DNA of 64,000 bases from Lojkania enalia (Eukaryota; Ascomycota; Dothideomycetes; Pleosporales). The stretch is taken from assembly GCA_010094045.1 (NCBI GenBank), contig ML986581.1, positions 949,719 to 1,013,718 of the forward strand, read 5' to 3'. A model generated the notes under the pieces. The model did not search any database. It was not told where the DNA came from and worked only from the letters and a program-made list of their open reading frames with translations. The position numbers and the translations under genes are program-made. Of this stretch, positions 22,599 through 32,139 are shown one piece after another (the first letter of the stretch is position 1; the number at the start of each line of letters is the position of its first letter).

Positions 22599-25500
22599 TC
22601 ACATTTCTATCTCTTGATCATCTCTTGTCTTTAATTTCAGAACCGCATAACTGTTCACAACTGCTTCACCCTCCGGATGTGCCGCAGTACTATACCATTC
22701 AGACCAAGTAATCAGTACCTTTCCCACTCCTACCATCTTTTCCTTCCCTTCCATCTCCACGTAGGTCTCTTTTCCAGGAGTAGTGGGAGCAATGTTCGTC
22801 TCTGCAAGCCGAAAGCCTAGCTCTACTGTTTTACGATCATTACAGAGTAACTTATAATCGAAATTGGCTGCTCTAGGCACTAAGATGACATGCAAGAATG
22901 GCTTTGTGGCATCATTCTGCAAAATGGGTACGAAGAACTGGTTGCTGAGCATGCGCACACCAGGACCGTCATAATTTCGCCCCAACAGAGCTTCGTGCGC
23001 CCGCGGTGTACTTTCTATAGGAATGTCAAAGACAATTTTGATGAGCTTGTCCGTAGATGTCTTGGAAGTGGCTCGCTTGCGGATACTGAAGATCAGATCG
23101 AAGTAGAATATATTTTCTGTGGGGATATAGTCGTTTGCTGGGTACTTTTCCCGCCCACCTCTAGCTGGCTGACGAACTGGCGGATTCCGATAGTCTGGAA
23201 AGATGGTGAGGCTAAAGTTACTCTGTGGAGTAGATGATGCGGCAAATTTTGCGGCGGATGAAGCCATTGAAACAGAAGACTTCAATAGCGGCTGGAAGGG
23301 CTGAACAAGGAGCTGGTTATGGGGCGTTTGGGTTGTCCGTAGCGTTGCGTTTTGTGTCTGTTTCGCTTTGCCAGCTGCTCCAGATTTGACCTTCTGAATT
23401 TTGACTTGCTTTTGAGTAGCTCTCAGTCTGGGGCTTATGCTGTCTTTCTCTCCTAGTAGCACCCTTGTGGTATTCTGTTCGCGTACAAAGAGCGCCCGCT
23501 GTCGGGGGCGAGGAGTTTGATCGACACCTAGTGGAGGGCGGATCTTGAAATAATAACTCGGGTCATTAAGCTCGAGACCTAGTTCACAGGAGTTCGGCGT
23601 AGGATCATTGTAAGCCTCCTTTCCTACCTGACCTAGTTCCCTATTGATCTCGCTCGCCATTTTGCTTATGTATAGGCATCTGGTATCGAAATTGAGCCAT
23701 TCACTTGCGTTGGAATTAATTAGTTTCTTTTCATCTGGAGAAATCCCAGGACTGCTAGTGTAGAGCTGACGAAAGACGTAATCCACCTTCTTATTCTCGG
23801 CATTTATTCCAGATCCAAGAGCAAATCTTTGCTGATGCTGTGGTTGAGCTAACACAATCGAGTTTAGTTCTTCTGGCTCCCTATCGAGAAGACACATTAA
23901 AGTCTGATCATCCCATCTTGTCCATCTGCACACAGGGAAGCGATTATCCGAATTATTCCAATTTACTGTAATTCGCAAGTCCGGCATGGCTTTGACAAGT
24001 TTGGATCGGATGATAAAGCCGTAGCATGGGATCTGTGGTTTGAAGCCTGCTTCCGGGACATCGGTTGCGAGATACTCGTTGAATCGCTTCTTAATCTCCC
24101 TTCGAACAAAATCGTCGTCCTCATCTAAATGGTTTGCAACAGAGAGAGCACCATCGAGAAGGCAGTCAAGCCAGAAATCGTCAATATGGAAAAAGCGAAG
24201 GGATTCCGGAGGGACAAAGGATGGCTCTGGGATAATGTACTGAGGAGGAATGCCACCCAAGGACAGCTTCTCTGCCATCCAAGAATGAATGATTGGCCAA
24301 TCACTATTGCTTGGGCCTTCTTTATTGAAGCCATTGTACAAGATAGGCGCACCGTGTTCGTCGGTTCCAGCTCCTGTGATTTCCTCAATAGAGTGCCTCA
24401 ACTCATCTGTAAATACTGGGAGGGCCTCTACATCTTTAACGTCTGTCGCGACCTGACGATCACTAGGTGCTCTGATCCTGTGGGAGACAGATGTATCGCC
24501 GTTACTCTCGTCGCGAATGGATGCCACTGCGCCTGCAATAGCTTGTATTACAACTGTTTTAGAATGCATACCGTTCATTATCATCCTCGCACTATCGGCT
24601 GAAGTATTCCGCACGACTGAGCGGAATCTCATTAACGCGGAATTGAACGCACAGTCGGAGATTGCTAGCAACTTCCCGAGCTGCCAGGCTGAAGAATAGG
24701 ATAGGTCCATTAGACCAGTCTCAGGATCAAGGATCTGGTAATCCTGGGAATTTGTGGAACAGTCTGGCATTGTCACCGGCGCGGGTGGATGAGGAGCTTT
24801 CAAAGGTATAAGCGGACCACGCGTGAAAGCACTTGTCTCCTCCCCAGTTTGAGTTCTCCACCTCGCTAGAGTATAGCCTCTCTTTAGTCTTTCTGCAAGG
24901 GCTTTGGAGGGACCGTTCTTCGTTTCCATAGTGTCTAGCTTCGATATAATCTTATCATCTGCCCTCAGCATTTGCTGGTTCTCCGTCAAGTTTCTCATGG
25001 TCGAGACGAAGTTGACGGGATCAGCAGGCAGAGCTGTATAAACCCAAGAAAATAGAGACACCATTCCCACACGTTCTTCTATTGCTACCTCGCTTTTGAT
25101 TGCCCATGTGCCAAGAGTGGAATCTAAATGCTCAATTGATACAAGATGGCAGATCTGCGTTCGAGGTTGGGTCATATTGGTGGATAACTCTTTCCATTTA
25201 TTGTCCTCTAGAACCATTTCCTTCAGTGCCCCAGTACGACTCGCAATTACAATGGAGAAAAGACCCTCTTGCTCAATCCCTGCATCTGGACAGCCTTCAG
25301 TGTTAATATGGCGCACGTGAGCCAAGTACTTATATTGTTCGACTCCGATGCAGTCTGTCTCTTTGATGCCATCACTCGTACTCACCTGTATCTTGTCCGT
25401 GAACATAGACTGGATTAAGCTTTTTCTAGGGAAAATGATGTCCACAGGGTCAGCCAAGCTCGCTAGAGATGTGAATTCCTTTCGATCATTGTATCCGGCG

Positions 25501-26156
25501 GCATAGTTGATTTGTGCAGACTTGTTGATTTTGCCAAAATAATCTGAGATAGGCATAGAGAAAGTCCCACTGCCGTTCTGCTTCCCCATGTCCGTTTCCT
25601 CGGTGAAACCCGGCAGATTCAATGCCTTAGCTTCTTCCAGCTTAGACAAGTGTAGGTCAGCAGGATCGAAAACCAAGAGGGCAACCCATGGCACCATATT
25701 TCTGGGGTCATCTTTCGAGCTTCTAGCCTCAGAGCTTCTGGTCGTGATTCCAGCTGCGATTTCCCACGGGTAATGTGGGTCGTTGAGGACTAGATGCGGC
25801 AGTATCCTCCCCTCATCCTCATGTCCGTCAGGCGGATAATAGCTATTGATGATATTTCTATCCAAAGAAAATCTAGGAACCACCACCTCGAATTCCTGTG
25901 GCTTTATAGCGTGCTTCGGATCCGCATCGGCCGATGTGTTCGTAACTTCTAGATGCTCTTCACCGGAAGATATTCTCTGAGTGGCCTCGATTTCGTAGAA
26001 GCCGGCTTGGAGACTAGGCTTGTAGAAGCTGTATAATCGCATCTGATCTTTCTCCAACTTCTTAGGGTCTGTGACTTCGGGCTCGCGAGCGTTGCGGACA
26101 GCTCTGGCCATGTGGCCATCGGTTAGCTTTCGAGCGGACATAATGGCAGGTACCAC
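22599..26156 (-). CDS. Large uncharacterised protein, 1185 aa, bacterial-like family
   Basis: An uninterrupted frame. A second Met six codons in could also be the start. No signal peptide, TM helices or catalytic motif. Recurrent-looking signature phrases are PRFSLDRNIINSYYPPDG and LPHLVLNDPHYPWE near 95-130, PWVALLVFDPADL (~160), WQLGKLLAISDCAFNSAL (~495) and PPESLRFFHIDDFWLDCLLDGAL (~665-690, given here with internal gaps ignored). From memory, very similar wording occurs in unannotated ~1000-1200-aa bacterial proteins (actinobacteria, myxobacteria); I cannot verify this here. A Lys/Gln/Ser-rich low-complexity linker (~930-1010) separates a C-terminal beta-rich domain (~1030-1180). It shares a 539-bp divergent promoter with the 1386-aa gene, which suggests stoichiometric co-expression. 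Function unknown. Confidence 0.8.
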   Translation of the reverse strand: MVPAIMSARKLTDGHMARAVRNAREPEVTDPKKLEKDQMRLYSFYKPSLQAGFYEIEATQRISSGEEHLEVTNTSADADPKHAIKPQEFEVVVPRFSLDRNIINSYYPPDGHEDEGRILPHLVLNDPHYPWEIAAGITTRSSEARSSKDDPRNMVPWVALLVFDPADLHLSKLEEAKALNLPGFTEETDMGKQNGSGTFSMPISDYFGKINKSAQINYAAGYNDRKEFTSLASLADPVDIIFPRKSLIQSMFTDKIQVSTSDGIKETDCIGVEQYKYLAHVRHINTEGCPDAGIEQEGLFSIVIASRTGALKEMVLEDNKWKELSTNMTQPRTQICHLVSIEHLDSTLGTWAIKSEVAIEERVGMVSLFSWVYTALPADPVNFVSTMRNLTENQQMLRADDKIISKLDTMETKNGPSKALAERLKRGYTLARWRTQTGEETSAFTRGPLIPLKAPHPPAPVTMPDCSTNSQDYQILDPETGLMDLSYSSAWQLGKLLAISDCAFNSALMRFRSVVRNTSADSARMIMNGMHSKTVVIQAIAGAVASIRDESNGDTSVSHRIRAPSDRQVATDVKDVEALPVFTDELRHSIEEITGAGTDEHGAPILYNGFNKEGPSNSDWPIIHSWMAEKLSLGGIPPQYIIPEPSFVPPESLRFFHIDDFWLDCLLDGALSVANHLDEDDDFVRREIKKRFNEYLATDVPEAGFKPQIPCYGFIIRSKLVKAMPDLRITVNWNNSDNRFPVCRWTRWDDQTLMCLLDREPEELNSIVLAQPQHQQRFALGSGINAENKKVDYVFRQLYTSSPGISPDEKKLINSNASEWLNFDTRCLYISKMASEINRELGQVGKEAYNDPTPNSCELGLELNDPSYYFKIRPPLGVDQTPRPRQRALFVREQNTTRVLLGEKDSISPRLRATQKQVKIQKVKSGAAGKAKQTQNATLRTTQTPHNQLLVQPFQPLLKSSVSMASSAAKFAASSTPQSNFSLTIFPDYRNPPVRQPARGGREKYPANDYIPTENIFYFDLIFSIRKRATSKTSTDKLIKIVFDIPIESTPRAHEALLGRNYDGPGVRMLSNQFFVPILQNDATKPFLHVILVPRAANFDYKLLCNDRKTVELGFRLAETNIAPTTPGKETYVEMEGKEKMVGVGKVLITWSEWYSTAAHPEGEAVVNSYAVLKLKTRDDQEIEM

Positions 26157-26695
26157 GGCTAGGCATTCGTCAAAGAATAAACCTCAAAAGGATTATACTT
26201 GAGGATCTATAATATCCATACAGGAAATTATATCGACACCTACGTCGATTAGGCCCCTGGGGCTCGGGCGGCGACGGGACCGCGCATGCTGCCAGCAGAA
26301 TCGCCCCGCTCGAACTCACAATTTTGATCGCAACACGATCCCACTGCATCCGTTAGCGAAGAGCGCAGAATTACCGACCACATGATCTATTGCATAGGAT
26401 GTGAGGCTGCACTTGAATATGCATCTCCCGAGGTCGAATAGCAAAGTCGTCGCGTGAGGTGATGTTCTATGAGTGTCTCACGCCACGAAGGAATGTACAC
26501 TATAGTTGCTGGTGCTAATCCTGCCTATTGCATTAAATAACGTACCATATTGCGTTAACGGAACTACAGGTTTCGGAGGCACAACAAAAATCAGTCCCGT
26601 ACCTCACCCAGACAGGACATTGCAGTTGCTCTCTGAATTTGCCTAAGGCTCTGCCTCGTAAGCAATAAGCCAACCGACCCTGTTCTCTCCGTACA
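26157..26695. promoter_or_regulatory. Shared divergent promoter of the two large genes
   Basis: 539 bp between the start codons of the 1185-aa (-) and 1386-aa (+) genes, with a GC-rich block at about 26250-26310 and no coding signal of its own. It probably drives both genes; no defined binding site is recognised. Confidence 0.4.
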
Positions 26696-29600
26696 ATGGC
26701 CACCGAGGAGCTCCCCAACGTCTGCATACCAATGCACTTGGATGCATTTGTCTTGTCGCCTGCTCTTTGCGACGAGTCAAAAAGATCCAAGATCGCGCCG
26801 TTCACTCAGCCAAATTATACCGCTCTTCGTCTTGACGGCCAGTTTCTGAAACACGACCTACTTGATCACATTGATTTCCATTCTTCGCAACCCGCAACTC
26901 GAAATCCGCGTATAGCTGATATCGGTGCTGCATCTCCAGGTAATCTCAAGCTTCATCGACTGGGGGTTCATCTGTCATGGTCACTTCCCAGATTCTATCG
27001 AACAGCAATAGCAAGTGGACGCGGTACGATTAGCAATGGTAAAGATCCTTCACAGCCTGTTTTCCGCCAAATACCAAACCGCTGGCTTATCACCCGCCGT
27101 CTCAAAAATATGAGTGATGCGCCTATCGATTTTCCAGAATATCAAAGCTGGGTCGTGGAAAGTGATGTCGTCCAAAATATTAAGACAATCTCCGCAGAGG
27201 CTGACCTGGAAAGCGATGTATCACCATTTGTCTCATACAAAGGTGATTCCAACGACCCAGATGTCCTCAATGCACAAACGGAGGTCTTTTTGGGCCAGAA
27301 GTTTGACCTTAGGGACTATCCTAGCCCTCAAAAACGCGACTATCTCCGAAATGGATTGACAATAATGAGTTCGTCCAATTCCCTGTTTGCCGATTTTGCC
27401 CTTCATAACTGCAACGTCTTAAGTATTATCGACAATTTTGCGTATAAACGCAGCACAAATGACAGCAACCCAAGGGATGAACGCTGCAGTTATCTCGCAA
27501 AGGCCTTGTGCGATTATTACGTTGTGGGATGGCATCACGATCCGGAGGTCGATCCTTTCAATATGGGCGTCGGAACTAAGGATGTTGACTTAACAACACG
27601 CCTCAGGAATTTGATGCTGAAACTTAGTCCCTCCGAGGCAAGCGACTTGGGAAAGTATAAAAGTTCTACGGGCGCGACAAGATGCTTGGTTCATGGAGCA
27701 ATCTACGATGTGATGTATGAGTTTTCAGGCCAGCCTCAGCGTAGTTTAGTTGAAGAAGCCGCGCAGCTGTTCGCAAACCCTGGAAATCAACTACCGCTGA
27801 GCACAGAAGAGCTAAAAAAGTTGCCACCAGACGAGGCTGCCCGAAAAAGGCTCGAGTACGAAAGAATGGAGCCATTGTCGATTGGGACAACGCCTTTGGA
27901 TGCTATTCTGACCTTTCTAGAGGCGCATCAAAGTGATAGTGAGGAGGAAAATATCTTTGGGCCCGGTGGATCGGGGCTGTGCAACAAGGTTGTTGAGTTG
28001 GCACAGTTGCTGTACGCGGCTGCGGATGGCTACGATGCTCGTGTCCAAGCCCAAGACTTGATAGCCCAACAAAACTTTTCCAGATCTGAGGGCGGCTCTC
28101 ACTGGACGCTTGCAACAGCAGATCAAGCAAGGAGCGGCAAACCTAAGACGCCCACAGCCGAGGAGAAGGGAAAGCTGCAGGAACTAAATGAAAAACAGCT
28201 GCAACTCGACGCAAGTATGCGCAAACTCCGTGCACTGAGGTGGGAACTCTTCGCCGAATGGTTCAAGTTCAAGAGCGAATTCCTTCCACAAGTAGGGCGA
28301 CAGAAGCTGTTTGATATGTACAAACGGCGGGTGAATGCAATCTTGGACATGATCAAGGGTCACGATTCATCAGGTGGACCAGTGATAGGGTTGCTAACCC
28401 AGATAAAATCGCTTAGGGAGGATATTGAAAATATACAAAGGGATGTGGACTGTAAGGTTTCTGCTGATGAACCTTTTAGAATCCGTTTAGACCCAACACT
28501 TTGCATTGCTGGGCTAGATTCTGGGTGGCCTGTGGACGTGATGGAGATGCTCCAAGTACGGCTTGATAGCGAGTTAACAAATGACGACTCACAAGCGAAA
28601 GCAATATTTGGTTCCTTGTCGAACCCTATAACTAATACACACGGGCTGCAAAGCACTGCGAAAAAGATCCTTGCAGAATCGCTCAGTCGGTCGAACTCAA
28701 AGGCGCAAAATGGAACATCTGGATTGGTGAACATAACTGGCTTTCAATCATGGAATAGTACGAACCCTTTCGTTCCCTTGATAATAGAATGGGAAGCGAT
28801 TTACTATCACATACGCAAGGAGTCCTGGGATGTGCAGCTCCGACCTAGTCCTGTTGGGCATCCGCACCCTCAGTTCCGATACGTTCCTGGTAGTAAGCCA
28901 CTTCTTTCAGATCCTAGCAATAGCACCAATCAACAAGACTTTCGCACCTTGAGCGGCAGAGTACCGGTATTACCACAACCATTGTTCAACCTACAAGATG
29001 TCGTTCTTCAAGTGCTCGATAGCAACTCACCAGAAATCCCTGTCGATATCGATCGCGATACTCTGAAAAAACAACTTCAGCAGATCAAAATTATATCAGC
29101 GCCATTGACTGGTATCATGAGCCACCTTCTTACAAGATGCGAAGGGGCGCATGTTAAGCCCAATGTTAGAACGCAAGGGGAGGTCGTGATTCCATTAGCT
29201 GCGGCGAACGCTAGCGACATCAATATGGGGATCGAAAACCTGGCCTTGGTGGATTCAGAGAGTACATTGACGCCATACGGGTCTCTGATGTCCTTTGGGA
29301 AAGACAGGTACCCGCAGAACCCGTTTAAGCCGGTCACACATGGGCAAATGCTCCTCACCAAACTCAACATTGTCGATAAATTTGGTCAAGCAATATGCCT
29401 GCCATACTCAAATAGACGTCGAGTGCACGAGACTAACCCTCCAGATGCAGGTATTTACCCGTGTCTGAGTGACTATCTTTCCCCCGACATCCTAAAGACA
29501 TCACCCGATTCTGCAATAGGTTTTTTAAACACAGTTTTTCCTACGCCCGAAACACAGGAAAGGCAGTGGCCAGTCTGCCAATTTATCCAGCTTACCCCCA

Positions 29601-30856
29601 GCATCAATCAAGATGCGCGCATCAATGCTGCATTCCTCATCCAGGATACAATCTCTTCCCAAATGCAGACATACTCACCTTGGCGTGAAACTACAGACTT
29701 CGAGTCGCCAATCTGGGGTTGGCTGGTTATTAATTACGCCAATAACGGTCTACAGTTCTTCCTCGGCGATGGAACCTTCTATCGGGAAGTTAGGAGAGGC
29801 GGAGTACTTGGCGCGCATGTCTCCACAAAATGGCTACCTTATGACCCTCCATCGAAAGGACTTGAGCCGACAGATGCAGGGACACAACAACTGGATGAAC
29901 TGCTCAAGCAGCTCTCACACGAAGTTGATCAGGACGGAGAATATTTGCAAGCCTTCTTCAACATGATCAATAGATCGATCCAAAATATGCCATTTCCTCC
30001 GTCAAGTTATGCAGGCTATGCAAACGCTATCGTGGGCAAGCCACTAGCGCTTATCAATGTTGGTTGGAGTATAGAGCTGGCCGAGCCACCGATTAAGCCA
30101 CAGTTCGACTCGTTGGAGGAGCGGCCTAATGACTGGAAGGACGAGCTCTTGCGGTACAACTTCGAGCTCAAAGTTGGAGATCACGAACGAAATTTCGATG
30201 GCGTAGTAGGCTACTTCCACTCTGCAAATTCGACTTCACCAACTCCTGGCGTGTCTCAGACCAATTTCGACACCCTATATACATACTTCCCGCCCACAAA
30301 GCCGCATAGCAAATTTAAAGAATTAAAAGACGAATATCCAACGCTAAACCCATACTACATCGATCCGGAACCTTCAATCACGCCAAACATGACTTCCGCC
30401 AAGAATAGTAAATACTTTGTGACATCCATGCTCATGGATCCGTACACTGCAATTCACGGGTATAGTCCCATTCTTCCGACCAAATCGCTCACTATACCAC
30501 CTTGGACAATTCAAACAGCAATGGACAAAATGCACGCTTTCTTCCGACTAGGTCCATCGCTCTTCACCGTCGACGTTCCAACCACGTATGAGCAGGCCGT
30601 GAAGCCTAAGGACGATGGTAGTAAATGGGGCGTTAGGTTGCCGCTGAGCGGGCAGAAGGGCACGTGGACCTGGTTGCAGCCATATGCTCAAGAAGGCTGG
30701 GGTGAGGATGGAAATGAGAAGGTAGCAAAGTTTGCGCAATTGGATGTCGTAGAGGACCAGGGGGAAAGAAAGTGGGAAAGCAGCCCATATACATTTTTGG
30801 AGGGCTATTTGCAGTTAATGGGAAGGTTAGATAATCAAGGCGGAAGGATACAATGA
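26696..30856 (+). CDS. Large uncharacterised protein, 1386 aa, bacterial-like family
   Basis: A single exon of 1386 codons plus stop. Landmarks are LHRLGVHLSWSLPRFYRTA (~80-100), FRQIPNRWLITRRL (~125-140), an acidic/coiled-coil-like charged helix around 485-530 (EEKGKLQELNEKQLQLD), CIAGLDSGWPVDVME (~605), PFVPLIIEWEAIYYHI (~690), LSGRVPVLPQPLF (~755), NIVDKFGQAICLPY (~890), FIQLTPSINQDARINAAF (~965) and SPIWGWLVINYANNGLQFF (~1003). From memory these match the backbone of a family of ~1000-1400-aa unannotated bacterial proteins (phrases like 'GVxLHWTLP' and 'VPNRWLVxR'); a search is needed to confirm. There is no signal peptide, TM segment or known catalytic motif. Likely a structural partner of the divergently transcribed 1185-aa protein (inference). 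Confidence 0.8.
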   Translation: MATEELPNVCIPMHLDAFVLSPALCDESKRSKIAPFTQPNYTALRLDGQFLKHDLLDHIDFHSSQPATRNPRIADIGAASPGNLKLHRLGVHLSWSLPRFYRTAIASGRGTISNGKDPSQPVFRQIPNRWLITRRLKNMSDAPIDFPEYQSWVVESDVVQNIKTISAEADLESDVSPFVSYKGDSNDPDVLNAQTEVFLGQKFDLRDYPSPQKRDYLRNGLTIMSSSNSLFADFALHNCNVLSIIDNFAYKRSTNDSNPRDERCSYLAKALCDYYVVGWHHDPEVDPFNMGVGTKDVDLTTRLRNLMLKLSPSEASDLGKYKSSTGATRCLVHGAIYDVMYEFSGQPQRSLVEEAAQLFANPGNQLPLSTEELKKLPPDEAARKRLEYERMEPLSIGTTPLDAILTFLEAHQSDSEEENIFGPGGSGLCNKVVELAQLLYAAADGYDARVQAQDLIAQQNFSRSEGGSHWTLATADQARSGKPKTPTAEEKGKLQELNEKQLQLDASMRKLRALRWELFAEWFKFKSEFLPQVGRQKLFDMYKRRVNAILDMIKGHDSSGGPVIGLLTQIKSLREDIENIQRDVDCKVSADEPFRIRLDPTLCIAGLDSGWPVDVMEMLQVRLDSELTNDDSQAKAIFGSLSNPITNTHGLQSTAKKILAESLSRSNSKAQNGTSGLVNITGFQSWNSTNPFVPLIIEWEAIYYHIRKESWDVQLRPSPVGHPHPQFRYVPGSKPLLSDPSNSTNQQDFRTLSGRVPVLPQPLFNLQDVVLQVLDSNSPEIPVDIDRDTLKKQLQQIKIISAPLTGIMSHLLTRCEGAHVKPNVRTQGEVVIPLAAANASDINMGIENLALVDSESTLTPYGSLMSFGKDRYPQNPFKPVTHGQMLLTKLNIVDKFGQAICLPYSNRRRVHETNPPDAGIYPCLSDYLSPDILKTSPDSAIGFLNTVFPTPETQERQWPVCQFIQLTPSINQDARINAAFLIQDTISSQMQTYSPWRETTDFESPIWGWLVINYANNGLQFFLGDGTFYREVRRGGVLGAHVSTKWLPYDPPSKGLEPTDAGTQQLDELLKQLSHEVDQDGEYLQAFFNMINRSIQNMPFPPSSYAGYANAIVGKPLALINVGWSIELAEPPIKPQFDSLEERPNDWKDELLRYNFELKVGDHERNFDGVVGYFHSANSTSPTPGVSQTNFDTLYTYFPPTKPHSKFKELKDEYPTLNPYYIDPEPSITPNMTSAKNSKYFVTSMLMDPYTAIHGYSPILPTKSLTIPPWTIQTAMDKMHAFFRLGPSLFTVDVPTTYEQAVKPKDDGSKWGVRLPLSGQKGTWTWLQPYAQEGWGEDGNEKVAKFAQLDVVEDQGERKWESSPYTFLEGYLQLMGRLDNQGGRIQ

Positions 30857-32139
30857 ATTCACGATCTGATAGCTAGCACTAATGCTGACTAGACTCCTAG
30901 TCAATGTAACTATCCTCGTCATAACATTTTTGACCTATCGCATGAGTGCTATTCCTCGTATGGTTCCTTCCTATACGTCTGTTACCTATTATATTTTATT
31001 TTATTTCGCCATATAACTTAATATTTTAACATTCTGTATAGCAGGATACCGATCGAGGACAAGTTTCGATATGGCGGGATAGAAGATCAAGCAGTATATG
31101 GCTTCTTGAACCTTAACAGATAGTAATCAACGGAGCTCTCCTCATATGCCCTGATACCTTACAAATATTAAGTCATCTTCATCGGCATTCATATCATCTG
31201 GGGGACCCTCTGTACTTATGAATACTAGGGTGTCCACCAGTCTCCTTCATGCACGCCTGGATGGTAACTTCTAGAGGAAACGGATTGCGCTAGAACAAGG
31301 GATCTCTCCATTCATTTGAAGTCAAAGAACATTCTTTAATAGTCATTTTATATGGAAAAGATTGTCAACTAAGCCTTAGCGGGCGCTCAGATGATGCTCA
31401 CATCTGTAATGTCGTCTTCTGTATTTGTTTATGCCCAAAGGACGACTCGCCTGGCTTAACCCTAGCTGACGAAACGTACTTCGCTGCGCTCATTTTCTAG
31501 TTAATCAGATTTGAAAATTAGTAAGCCCAGCCGTCTTTTCTTTTCCTTCTCATGCTCATCCTTGCCGTCGTCTAATCTGTCATGAAAGTCACGGTGAATG
31601 CTAGAAACCGGTGGTCAGAGCGTGAGGGACTTCAGACTGTTATTATTCTCCTGCTGTCCTCAGAGCTCACAATAATTGACAACAAGAGACTTTTCGTAAC
31701 TTAAATATAAGGCACTTTGGAGAAATCTCAAAGTTCCTATAGTATACTCAAAGAATGGTAGGGCCCTTGAACATTCCAATCTTTAACATGAAGACAGTCG
31801 ATGCTATTACTGCAGTGATATATATAGTTCTTGCGGAGTGCGCGCATGATAGCAGGAGTTCCGGGCGGCCGGGGAACATAGTCGTCCTATCAATCTAGGA
31901 GCGTTCTCGGATGTCTTGGCCATCTAGAATCCTGTAAGTATTGGTTATACCGGTACTTTGAATTGTCGCTCTGGATATATGAATTTGGACCAGACGGCTG
32001 AATGAATACCGCTAAATGCGAATAGAATCTTTCTCTATTAGTGTTACATCCGCAAAATTTGTTATAAGCTTTCCATCACTTTTAGATATGATATTCATAC
32101 TACGAACAGAGGTGTAATTTTATGTTTTGCATATGATGC
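30857..32139. other. Intergenic region, AT-rich
   Basis: 1.28 kb without open frames of note. It holds the 3' ends of two converging genes. I see nothing else supportable. Confidence 0.6.

Noticed and set aside
13231..30856. Insecticidal Tc-toxin-like or polyketide/NRPS identity for the large proteins
   Set aside because: No RHS/YD repeats, no KS/AT/A/C domain motifs, no carrier-protein GxDS motif seen.
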